Shown here in pieces: positions 13,181-23,900 of a stretch of 64,000 nucleotides of DNA. Origin of the DNA: Pseudevernia furfuracea. Taxonomy: Eukaryota > Ascomycota > Lecanoromycetes > Lecanorales > Parmeliaceae. The stretch covers positions 1-64,000 of the forward strand of contig JAIUPT010000052.1 of assembly GCA_022315425.1 (NCBI GenBank), in the 5' to 3' direction. A program made the position numbers and the translations under genes. Each line of letters opens with the position of its first letter. Position 1 is the stretch's first letter. Under the pieces are notes generated by a model. That model was not told where the DNA came from, did no database searches, and worked only from the letters and a program-made list of their open reading frames with translations.

Positions 13181-15034
13181 AACCCACTATCCAGCTTGCA
13201 AAATGGCAAATATATTCTGCACAGCTCTCAAGCAAGCAGCTTGGCGTTGGACACGCCAGAACTGCCGGTACTGGCATTAGCATTGACGAGCAGTACTGGC
13301 GCCATTAGCTTCACATTTCACAACATTGCTGCTACGAGGATCCTGACAAAAACACGAAGGTGTCGTCACCCTTTGCTTGCCTGCAGTCCCTAGTTCGCAA
13401 GGGCTTAGACACGTTGCAGTTTTGCTGAATACCGGCAACTGCATCTGCACTGGGGTGGGGTTTCTCTCCATCTCCTGCGCGTTTCAGGAGTTCAATCTGT
13501 TGCGTGGGAGCTTGTGCATTGATTTGCAGGAGTAAACTGTATGCTTCTGTTTCCATTGGTGGGCATCATCAAACACCTCATTGAACACTACAGATGCTCG
13601 TTTCACACTTCGTGGGGCGACACTCTCACCTTTGAACACCCTAGCGCAAATCATTCAGAAGCTGAACATTGCAGTGTATGCCAGCACACACTGCTTCCTG
13701 ATACGCTTGTGGGTTTAGCAGGTAACACCATTTGTTGAGTAAGGTCAGATTGCCTTTGCTGTATCACCATATTTTGCTGCAGGGTACCCCCTGAATTGTA
13801 TTGTAAGTGGTGAACAGCTTAGGATCCCCCTCGTAAACATTCGTGGTGATGTTTCTGGCAGTTCTTGGCAAGCGTCAACATTGGAGGCTACATGAGTGAG
13901 TAGCCATTCCCAATCCAGCTGTATATGCGTCAGTGTACAACTATTTTGGCTCAGGATATACTTTCCAGCTGTGTCCTCATAGACTAATTCTGTGATACGA
14001 CAAAGCAGGACTGTCAGCCATGTTAGCAATACCTCTAGGCTTTGTTCTGCATAGGCTCTAGAAGTGGCAACCAGGCCAGCAAGTCTGCACGTCACACGTA
14101 TAGCCATTCACTACCTTGGTGCTTGTACTGTTTGTGTTTGATATGCAGCAGTCATGATGGCACACAGTGCAGTAGTGGTTGCACCTGTGTACCTTGCTCT
14201 GTGCACTATGCATTTCATGAGCGTAGCCTAGGGTGCTGCTGTTGGGCCTGCAGCTGTGACAGCAGTCACACAGGATTGATCACCGCTGCCACAACATGGT
14301 GTGCTGCATCGTATTTCATGCAAACATTCTGTACAGGACCCGTCCATTTTGGTCGTGGTCAGTCATCACAGCACATAGCCAGTCTGCTTTTGGTCAGTCA
14401 TCAGCAGCATCTATCCAGTTTGGTTTTGGTCAGTCAATAGCAGCAGCCATCCAGTTTGGTTCAGTCAGTCACCAGCCTTGGGCGCACAGGCAGCTGATCG
14501 CAGACGATTAGTTACTGTGTAAGTGACGCAACATGCAGGTGTGTAAAGTTGCTCCTTGTAGCACATCTTGTATGAGTCAGAACGGTGCATTGCTACGGTT
14601 TGGAAGTTGTGTTGTAGGCATCTGTGCAAGTGACGCTGAACATGGCAGCAAGCCTGTAGCATGCAGACTTTAGTCTGGACTCTTGCAGATGTGCTGCATG
14701 ACTGCCAACCATGCCTCAATGCATGCAGCTCACCACCATCAAGCTTTCTGTGTACTTTCTGTACGTAAACGTGGGCATCATGTGGTGTGCCTGCTCGGAG
14801 TGAACTCAGCAAGTTGTCTTCTTGCAGCATGTCCACAGACTCTGTTTACAATATTGCCCCGCGTCCCTAAGTTTGGGAGCAGTGTTGGCCCGAGGCTCAC
14901 CTGGGATCACCCTTTACACGCGGATCTAATGCTTGGCCAGCATACCTTGAGGTACACCTTCTTGTGGTTCTCGTGTGCATTTGAGCAAGCTCGAGCTCAA
15001 TGGTATTACCCACATTGACAGCATGTATACTAAC
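13181..15034. other. possible 5' exons of the kinase gene, unresolved
   Basis: Several plus-strand open stretches look mildly coding: 13195-13393 (ALDTPELPVLALALTSS), 13590-13725 (DTLTFEHPSANHSEAEH) and 14840-14960 (GPRLTWDHPLHADL). None matches a domain I know. They could be N-terminal exons of the protein kinase that starts to be recognisable at 15035, or a separate gene. Confidence 0.3.
14365..14478. repeat. minisatellite, about 39-base unit, three copies
   Basis: Imperfect units contain TTTGGTCAGTCA, AGCAGCA and TCCAGTTTGG. Read as protein this gives FG-containing peptides, but the array length and placement suggest an intronic minisatellite. Confidence 0.7.
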
Positions 15035-16143
15035 AGGTGGCAGTCAAGAGGCTCAACACAAGTGCCTCCGTCTGATGTGTAACAGCCTTTCTCAGGAGAT
15101 TCAAACTCTGCAGTTTGCTGCCGGCGCCTGTCAGCGTGTTTGTCGCATGCTGGGCTGCTGCAGCTTGATGGGATCCCTGTATGGTCATGAGGCTTATACC
15201 CAAGTCAGCAGCCAAATTGCTGGAAGACCACGCATGGTTAGCCCACCTCTTCATGTGCCCTATCTGTGTAGCCTCACGACTGCTTTGCTACTGCCAAGTC
15301 CAACTGTATGTGTACTCTCCTGCTTGCTGGACTTCGTATAACAGCCACACTACAAAGAGCGCCTTGATTGTTTATGCAGGCCCAGTGCCCATCCCTGAGT
15401 TACTTGGCCTGGCTGTGGAGGTGTTGGAAGGACTGGCTGAGCTGCATGCTGCCAACATCTGGCATCTGGATTTGAAGCCAGCCAACATCCTGTGTGGCCC
15501 AGTACGGCCATGCCTACCTGTCAGACTTTTGGCATCTCGCGCGCGTTGCGCACTCTGGAGGCTTGTACAGTTTCTGACCAGCATTTGCTGGAACTCCACA
15601 CTACATGTGAGGCAATGCTTGTTGCTGCCAGGCATAGCTGTTCCTCTGTCTGACTGTGTCGGTGGCTGTGCCCTTTGGCTGTGTCTATGTCTGGCAGCTG
15701 TATCTGTGTCTCATCCAAGCTTTGCGGCAAAAGTAGGCAACAGTGCAAGGCGTTTTGCTTGCCTGCTGTTTACAGCGAGCCTGAAACTTCTGCCAAAATG
15801 TTTGAAGCTGACTCCACATGACCTGCATGTTCCAAGCATGTACAAAGTGTTAGCTTGTCTGATACACGATGCAAATACACAGGGCCCAGAGCAGACAGAT
15901 GACGAATTTGTGCCAGGGGGCCTTACACTGACGTGTGGGGGTTTGCTACCACCATACTGTGCACCTGGCTACAGGGCAGCAGCGTATAAGGACCTAGCTC
16001 TGGTACAGATGGTCACCAGCCATGACAAAGGGCCGGGCCCTGCTGTGCCTGACACCCTGCCTGTCTGGCTGCAGCACACTCTGAATCATGCTTCAGCTTT
16101 GAGGTCACAAAACGGCCAACGTGCTCCAGCTGCTGCAGGTTAA
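15035..16143 (+). CDS. protein kinase domain, partial gene model
   Basis: Serine/threonine-type protein kinase catalytic domain. After an AG acceptor at 15034 comes the ATP-anchoring VAVKRLN (15036-15056). QEIQTLQFAAGACQRVC (15094-15144) carries the alpha-C glutamate, followed by LGCC and LIPKSAAKLLED. The catalytic loop HLDLKPANIL is at 15464-15493, with Leu in place of the Arg of HRD, followed after a frame change by YGHAYLSDFGIS-like residues carrying the DFG motif. The segment at 15880-16075 reads PEQTDDEFVPGG (APE region), DVWGFATTILC (subdomain IX), YKDLALVQMVT and VPDTLPVWLQ; FEVTKRPT (subdomain XI) follows. Frame changes occur near 15060, 15170, 15510, 15930 and 16085. The glycine loop exon and the true start and stop are not resolved. 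The invariant K, E, D and D residues can all be placed. Confidence 0.72.
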
Positions 16144-17420
16144 ACCTTTGTCTGTACGGCTTATTGCACCCTGTGCCTCTGTACAATTTGCCGCTGTCAT
16201 GACCTTCTTCATGCAACTTGCATCACGCGCATAACCTGTACTTTATAACCTGTCCATGCAGTCTGCGCACTTGATGACATCAATGACGCTATGCATTTCA
16301 GCTAGCTTGTGCAACGAAAGATGGTGCAATGAGTGTGAGTTTAGTATCAGAGCTCATTGCAATTTTTTGGAGGGAATGCAGAAGCAGGACTGAACACTTG
16401 CACAGACAGGCATGTGTTATGGACCAAATGCAAGATGGCCCTCAACAGACGTCGCTGCTGCTGTGTAGGACATCAAAGCACAGCTCTGACCAGCATGATA
16501 TCAGGGCCTGTTGGGAAGGCCAACCAACATGGCCAGTGCAAAGTCCGGCAAATCAGCACAAGAAGCTTGCATGACTTTTGGAGCATTGCTTATTTTCAGC
16601 AATGCAGTTTTCGAGATTCATGCACTTTGTTTGTCTTTAGAAAGCTGTCGTCCAGGTGCAAGTCGAGGTTCGGCACTCCTTGCCTCAAGCAGGTGATCAT
16701 TTGCTCTGCTGGGGAGGCAAAAGCAAAGCAGCCACATACTATGTCACATAGCCTGCAGGTGTCATATAGCCTGCAGCTGTCAATCTCTGTGTTGCTGAAG
16801 ATGACAACATCAAGTATGCTAACAAACTATCTATGTGAGCTACTTGTGACACGGCTTTATACAAAAGCCGTCTTTTCACTCAAGGACCTTGAAGTCATGG
16901 CCGTGTGTAATATAGGTGTCCATACATCTGGGTTTTTGTGTCAACTTGTGCAAGCATTACAACTATTTTCTCGAGAGATACAAGTGCATTGCTTACAACC
17001 TTTCAGACTTTCATTTTGCATCTGATAGGGATCAAAAGAAGTACATTTGCAGCTGATCTTCCTAGTCATACCACACTGCAGCTGACTCTCATTCCAAACC
17101 CACCCCATTTCATGTTCTCCACATTGAAGGACGGCAATGTTGCATGACTATCACCTGCAAAGATCATTGGGTCCTGCAGACACATCATCACTACGTCACA
17201 AACAAGTCTACAAGGTGGGTCTGCTGGCATGAGGGGCCCCATGGCTGTAGCGCCACTGGCCGCACACACAACAGTTTGTCTGTGCAGAAGCATTCACAAG
17301 GGAACAAAATTTGCAAGTCCAGCCACCAGAACCTGTTTCACTGGGGACACTTGGCATTTTTCAGGTCTTGCACCTTTGTTGATTGGTGCTGAGGCTCACA
17401 TGCTAACGTGTCTACATCTT
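16144..17420. other. no gene recognised; possible 3' part of the kinase gene
   Basis: A long plus-strand open frame (16357-17025) shows no motif I recognise and contains intron-like sequence. The end of the minus-strand WLM gene marks the right boundary, so the kinase and WLM genes converge here. Confidence 0.35.
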
Positions 17421-20340
17421 CTAGCTGGGCTGGCCAAAATTGAGCAGGAGCCTGACTTGACCACAAACACTACATTGCAGACTTGAATCTGCATTTAAAA
17501 GGGTACATGATTCACATGCCCATTGATTGGCAGGCCCGTTACAGGCAGAGTCAGATTGCAAAATGGCTGAAGAGTCTTGTAGAGATCCTGTGCCTCTGCC
17601 TGTGTTAGACATGTTGCATAGCTCTGTGATGGTGACCAATAGCTGTGGCTGCAGAAGCGCATGCGCTTTGAAGGCCCTTGTGCTGACATCATGTCAATGT
17701 CATCTGCTGTAAGGTCCATGAGGTCATTATCACCCAGAATTGCTTTGTGGGCATGCTGGAGCAGCTTGTACAAGCAGGGTCTGCTCTTAGTCTCCTGCTG
17801 ATCATTCAGCTGCTGCTGCTGCGGCTGCTGCTTAGCAAGTGACACCAGCTCCGAAGGTGACCGCAAACCCCAAAGCAGTCTGCCTGTCCTGTACCTTCTC
17901 AGCCCAGCAGATGCCTCTATCTGCTGCACAATTTGCCTCTGCTTGGTTGTGACCAACCCTGGCACTGGCTGGTTGCAGGTGAAACAGCGCCAAGTGAATG
18001 CCTGACTGTACCAGCAGCATTGGACATATTTCCTTGGTGGTTGACAATGGCTATTGGCTGCTGCTTGGCATGACCGCTGCCTGATCGTGGCTGTCTGAGC
18101 CTGTTGGGGTTGCTGGGGTCTGGCCTGCCTGTTGTGGTCCATCAAGACGATGACATCATTGTCACTGTTGTAGCCAATGTCAGTGCCATGATCACAGGGG
18201 CACCACACGTTGTCCCTGGCTCGCCTCTCTGCTGCCCTTGCAGCAGCCTGTGAGCAACAGGATAGGTGGCTATTAAACCTCATAACCGCTCCCATAGGTT
18301 CCGTTGGCTCTATACAGGTTCAGTTGGTTTGTACTGGACAAAGTCACAACAACAGGTTCAGTTTGGTTTGTACTGGACTAAAGTCACAACAACAGGTTCA
18401 GTTGATTTGTACTGGACAAAGTCACACAACAGGTTCAGATGGTTTGTAATGGACAATGCCACAACAAGAAGAGAGCTGTCAGCTGGGCCAGCTGATGTGC
18501 AAGGAGAAGAACACAGGTCTGAGCATCAACCTTGGTGCTATCTGCACAAACTTGTGGACGGGGGACCATGACCCGACATGCTGAGTACATAGGATGACAG
18601 AGGCATGACATGCTACAAATGTGCATGAAGATCGTTACTGATGGCTGCTATGGTGGGTGCACAAGGGGTATGTGCGCAGCGCATGCTTTGTGGGGCCATC
18701 TCAAGCAGCAGTCTCTCCTGTACATGCATCATGTGTGCCCCTGCTAGATGGTAAACAGTGCCAGACGGTGTCAAGATATGCCATCACACCACAAGTGGGA
18801 AAGACATTTTACCACACCTGAGCTGGCGTCAAGCCTTTCAGCAAGGTGAGATCTCCACCAAGCTTTCTAGGACCAGTGGGCATCACAGCCTGCTTCATGG
18901 AGCGTGCTTCTGCAGCCTGCAGGTACATGTGATCAAAAGTTACCGCCACAATGTCGACTGCACAGCTGTATACTGATAACGAGCATATATCAGAACTGTG
19001 ACAAACAAAGATTGCTTTTTTGGTTGCATATGGGCATTTCTTGCAGGCCTGAACATCAGGCTGTGAAAGTATCACACGTGGCCCATATCCTTGTCTGGCG
19101 TTCTGCTGCAAACCCTTTTTGTTGAAAAGGCTGTGTGTAACGTGTGCACAGCATCTGTAAAGAGCAATTCAGCACAACAAATGATTGAGCATACTGGCAA
19201 GGATACTCACAGAACAAGCCACTGATGTTAGGATCGGTGTGGATTGTACTACTGAGCAGAATATGGTGCAAACCTTGAGAGCCAAGCTCTTGAGCTTATG
19301 TGAGGGTGGGTTGTGGATGGGAACCGGACCCCGCCCCCCCAACTTGCCCACAGATGGAGCATCAAAAGCCAGCACCCCCACTGCCTGCTATGGCCCTTTG
19401 CCATAAACCCCTCACACTCTGCAAGCAGCAAGCCCATTCCTTGTACCAGGTAGACATTGCGACGCCCTCTGGCATGCACCCCTAACGCTCCTGCAAGCAG
19501 GAGGTCCATTCCTGACATGACCAGGTAGCTGTTGCATTTCAAAAATGCATGGAGCACTTGCAGTAGCAGATTCCTGTAGTAGTTGCCAGGTACAACTGTA
19601 TGAGTAACCTCTGTGATCTCATCAAGCAACTTGTAGAAGACTGCATTGTGCGGCCCTTGAACATTGTGCACCAACTCATGTAGCATGGTGCCAATCAGGT
19701 GATCATAGGGAAAGAAGCTGCTGTCGCTCTTGTGACGGTCTCAGCCTGATCTTGATTTCAGACGTTCTGCCCCACCACCATTGATGTTCAGACCCTGTGT
19801 TGGGAGATAAATTACGCATTAAGTTTGCTTATGATGCATGTGAGTGAGCCTTCCGCGGAGCATAGCATCATTGAAGGCAATAGTGTGCATGTACAAACAC
19901 TGATTGGTGTCAAGTGCAGCAGCCAAGACTTTCAAGCTGGCAGTTACACACCAGCATAATGTTCGGGTTTTTGGGCGAGAACTCTGACAACAGTGGAACC
20001 CTCCAGCCTCGCTTACGCATCACAGGCTGTACCTGGCTGGCTATGCGCCGAAGCAATTCCAACGCCTGTCAATGACAAAGCTGTGACTCAGCCAAAAGTT
20101 GCAAGGTGACTTTGCTGGAATGACTGTGCTGCCATACCTCGGCACTGCCGCGCTTTTGGAGAGCCTTGAAGTCCCACACCTTCAGAGGATCTGAAGGCTC
20201 TATTGTCGAGGTCGGCATTGTCAGACAACGTAGGTCGAGCAAGTAGTTTTGGACGCCACGAAGCCCCGACGATCGAGCTTGAGCATTCGCTGCGGCTAAG
20301 CATGAGCCGAAGTTGATGCTTTCAATTGACAGCACACACG
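17421..20340 (-). CDS. WLM-domain zinc metalloprotease with RanBP2 zinc finger (Wss1/SPRTN-like)
   Basis: Probably a DNA-repair protease that degrades proteins crosslinked to DNA or SUMO-modified proteins, by analogy with yeast Wss1 and plant WLM proteins. Reading the minus strand: WDFKALQKRGSAE (about 20180-20142) and LELLRRIASQVQPVMRKRGW (about 20060-20000) open the WLM domain, followed by LLSEFSPKNPNIML. GLNINGGG is near 19775. The catalytic site TMLHELVHNVQGPHNA (about 19690-19640) carries the HELxH-type zinc ligands. FDAPSVGKLGGRGP (about 19360-19320) and PTGPRKLGGDLTLLKGLTPAQ-like residues (18882-18822) are the conserved linker. The C-terminal exon (18260-17421) carries AAERRARDN, a Gln-rich stretch, an acidic DLTADDIDMM (possible SUMO/ubiquitin-interaction segment) and a RanBP2-type finger WACESCTLLNADSSLQCSVC at about 17520-17460. 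Frame shifts occur around 19740, 19390 and elsewhere. Confidence in identity is high, in exon edges moderate. Confidence 0.88.
18312..18465. repeat. minisatellite, about 38-base unit, four copies
   Basis: Units contain GGTTCAGTTGGTTTGTACTG and GACAAAGTCACAACAACA. The array lies in an intron of the WLM gene next to its C-terminal exon. Confidence 0.88.
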
Positions 20341-20936
20341 CGCATCCAACACGCTGCCTTTAGCGTACTCGTGCTGTGCTCCCTGCTCCCTGCTGTGGTA
20401 ATCCATGTGCATGTGCGAAGCTCTCTCAAGGTTGGCGTTATGCAAGCTCGGGGACGGTGGACGGGATGGGAGGGAGCCTCTTGGCCTGCGCGCGAGTGTC
20501 TGTGGCCATCTGCTTAACCTCGTCAACCAGCAGCGGAGCACATCAGGCCCAGTAAGACTTTCTCAACGGGTGTTGTCTTTGACCTAGCCGGGAGGGTCCA
20601 GCTAGGTCTACCACAACGTTGCAGCGCTGCTGAGAGGTAAGCCTTGCATGGCCTTGCAAGCACGCCTGGCTGATGTGGCTTCCGTTCGCGTTTTGAGTCG
20701 TGAGTTAGTCGCTTACACCACGGCGATGGAGTCGGTGCACCTCGGAAAGCGTAAAACGACATGCACTGACCCTTTTCAACGGAAACCGTCCGAAGCTACC
20801 CAGCTGTTCATCTCAGAAACATCGTATACAGATTCCTTCTCGATTCCCCGACTGTCACGCAGGGCTCAGGCAGGCACATGGTCATAATATAGCAGCCATA
20901 GTTTTTGCACCCAGTCTTCTTAACCATCCTGCCAGT
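20341..20936. other. head-to-head intergenic region
   Basis: This separates the minus-strand WLM gene from the plus-strand EF-hand/TPPP gene and is therefore a likely shared promoter region. No clear TATA box. Open frames here are short and unrecognised; first non-coding exons of either gene may lie in it. Confidence 0.45.
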
Positions 20937-23900
20937 ATGGGGAGCAGAGCCGCACGCAGCTTGTTAGGTCCCCTTGTGGACGGCTACAGAGACTTGGACA
21001 GGTCCAAGCAGGCATTTGACCGTCCAGCTGTAAGTGCTGTAATCTCTGCAGTGTGCCTCTGCAGCAAGCCCCTGCACTGTGCACTGGTTTTCACTGAGCT
21101 TGTATGTCATCAGTCCGCAGCATGTGGTCAGCCAGGACACCAATGCTGTCTATGTTCATGTGAGACAACTCGAAGTGCATGGCAATGTGCAGACGTTTAT
21201 GTCAGCAAGCATTGTGCACACTGCTGTTGCAGTCAGCTGGTGCAAACACCATGAGAAGACTGACTGGGAGAACATGGACTTGGGAGGAGGGGGTGGCGGA
21301 GCCAAGGCTGCTGAGATATTCAAGTGAGGCAGTGTGTCATGTTTTGCATGCTGTGTCACAGGTCTTTGTGCAGAGAGGACTTTTAGGACACTGAAAAATA
21401 AACTCAGACAGCTCATGCGTTTCGCACTGCTCTCAAGGTGTCTGCAGACTTATGCCTGCTCTGCTGCAGCTGCACTGCAGTGCACAGCCCTCTTAAGCAT
21501 GTGTTTCAGAACAAGACCCTGCTAACAAATGCAAACCTAAGCTGGGTGAAAGCAAATCTACTTGCACACTTGGTGTCCCCAAAACTCTTCTGTCCATTCA
21601 AGCTATTCATTCCTGCAGCAGCACAACATTTGACCCTGCAAAGGAACCAGACTATCATACATACAGTCAGACAGCAGAGATGCGTGTGTCAATGTGAATG
21701 GCAATGGTGTGGATGCTATGCATCCAATGTACTGGGATTGTTAGAATATTCTCAGGCATGCAAGTGGCCATTAGTATCACACATACTATTATGACCAATA
21801 CTCGTGTGACACATACTGTTATGACATCTGAATGTGACTGGTGCGCAGACGGTATGATGGAGACAACACCGGTAACATTGATGACAAGGAAATGATGCAG
21901 GCTCTGCATGAGCTTGGTGTCCTAGACCCCAAGGTGACCTTTTTGCCTTTTCTTCAATCAAAAGCAAAAGGCGAAGTGCTTGTTTTTGTTTCTTTCAGAC
22001 CTTTTGCCTTCATTTGCCTGGCTTCTTTTGCTTGTGCAATTTTGCCCTGAGGTTGTATGTGCTGTTGTGATGAGTTTTGCGCATACCATGGTCCACATTT
22101 ACCTTGGTCTCGAGTCAGGGTCTGGAATATTATTGTCTGTGTGATTGTGAAATATGAAATTGGTTGCAGCACACATTGGCTGCAGCCACATGACTGCCAG
22201 AGATGACACATTATGGTGACTCAGGATTTGTTCGTTGGCTCCATGGCGCACACACACTCGCCCACTCAAGATGCTGTGTGCCATGCTGCTTGTTGCAGCA
22301 TATTGTTACCTGTAATGACTTGTCGTTGCTTGTTGTTACTTGTGAATACTTGTGGTGCTTTTGTAATTACTTGTGGTGCTTTTAGTTACTGGTAGTCATA
22401 GGTAGTTACAGGTAGTCACTTGTTGGGTGAACCTTAATGCAGGACAAGAAAGCAGCAAAGGCGCTGCGCACAGAGATGAAGGAGGCTGACACGAATGGGG
22501 ACGGCATGATCAGCTTCATTGAGTTTCTGGGCTACTTCCAGAAGATGGCTCGCTACCCGGGCTGACCTCGCACGCACTCAGCGACTAGAGTCCTATGGGC
22601 GCCCCAGAGATCTCCCCCCAAGTATGTGTGTTTCACATGTGATCAGGTCCTGTGCCTGCATGATCTGGAGTGTGTCTGGCAAAGCACCCAGCTGTATGCC
22701 TGTCGGGTTACAGCACAGTGATTGCGCCTGTGTGATTGTATGGTTGTAACGGCCCTCCAAGTCATGCCACACTAGCCCATCCAGTGGCAAAGCATGTGTG
22801 TGAAGGACCCTTCGTCTTGCAGCTATCATGTGTCCTGAGCCGGCTGTGATGCAAATCTGATGTTACAACAATGCTTCAGCAAGCTCTGTGTGTGTACAAT
22901 TAGAATCACCGCATCCAGGCTGGCCTGGTCCAGGACCATTTCAGACAGGCTGAGACGTGCCTCATGTTGTCAACTTTGGTTGCCTGACGCAGGCTTAAAG
23001 CAACCCCAAAACTGCAGCAGTGCTTCAAGTGTTTCTGTGTGTATGACCAGTCAGTAAGGGCAGGCTGGCCAGGAGCAATGACCACAGGCTAAAGTAGTCG
23101 GCCTTTGCTTGTTGGATGCAGGCTTTGAATCAGACCCAACACTGCAGCAGTGCTTCAAGAACTTTGGTGGATATGGCAAAATCACGGCATCAGTTGGTGC
23201 AGTCTGGCCAGGAGCATTTACCATAGATTGGTCCCTAGCAAATTCATTGAACCTTTGCTTTTTTGTCGCAGGCTTTGAAGCGAACCCAACACTGCAGCAG
23301 TGCTTCAAGAACTTCTGTGTGTATGGCAAGAACCATGGCATCAGTCAGGGCGGACCGGCCAGGAGCATCCACCAGTTTCGCATGAAACAACTTCCAGTTC
23401 ATCCACCTCTGCAAGGATGCCGGCTTTGCTGAGCCTGAGGGCCACTTGCACCGTGAAGCCCTGGATGTCATCTTCTTCAGGGCTGCTGCCATTGGCCAGC
23501 GACAGATCAGCTTCAGGGTCAGCTTCTGCACTTGTCATGTGTTGAGTCAGCCTCTGCACTCGTCATGTGCTGAGTCAGCCTCAGCCTTTGTACTTGTCAT
23601 GTGTTGAGTCAGCCTCTGCGCGTGTCATGTGTTGAGTCAGCCTCTGCACTTGTCATGTGTTGAGCAAATGGCAAATGATCAACTTAACGCTTGGCAGGTT
23701 GAGAACAGCAATGCACTAGCTACTGGTCAGCGTGTGATTTGGCATCCTGTCCAAATCTTTGATGTCTTGTTGGCAAGCCTCTTTTACCAGATGTCTTGTG
23801 CATGACTGGTCAAATGCAGCGTCGTGCATCACTCGTCAACTCCAGTGTTGTGCATGATTGGTCAAAACCTAAGAAGTCTTGCTGCTGAATGTGCGTGACT

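Noticed and set aside
14365..14478. FG-repeat nucleoporin-like peptide
   Set aside because: Only three 39-base units, not flanked by coding signals; a minisatellite explains it better.
16357..17025. 222-residue plus-strand open frame
   Set aside because: No domain motif, unlike the composition of recognised exons here, and it includes intron-like TGC-rich sequence; probably chance.
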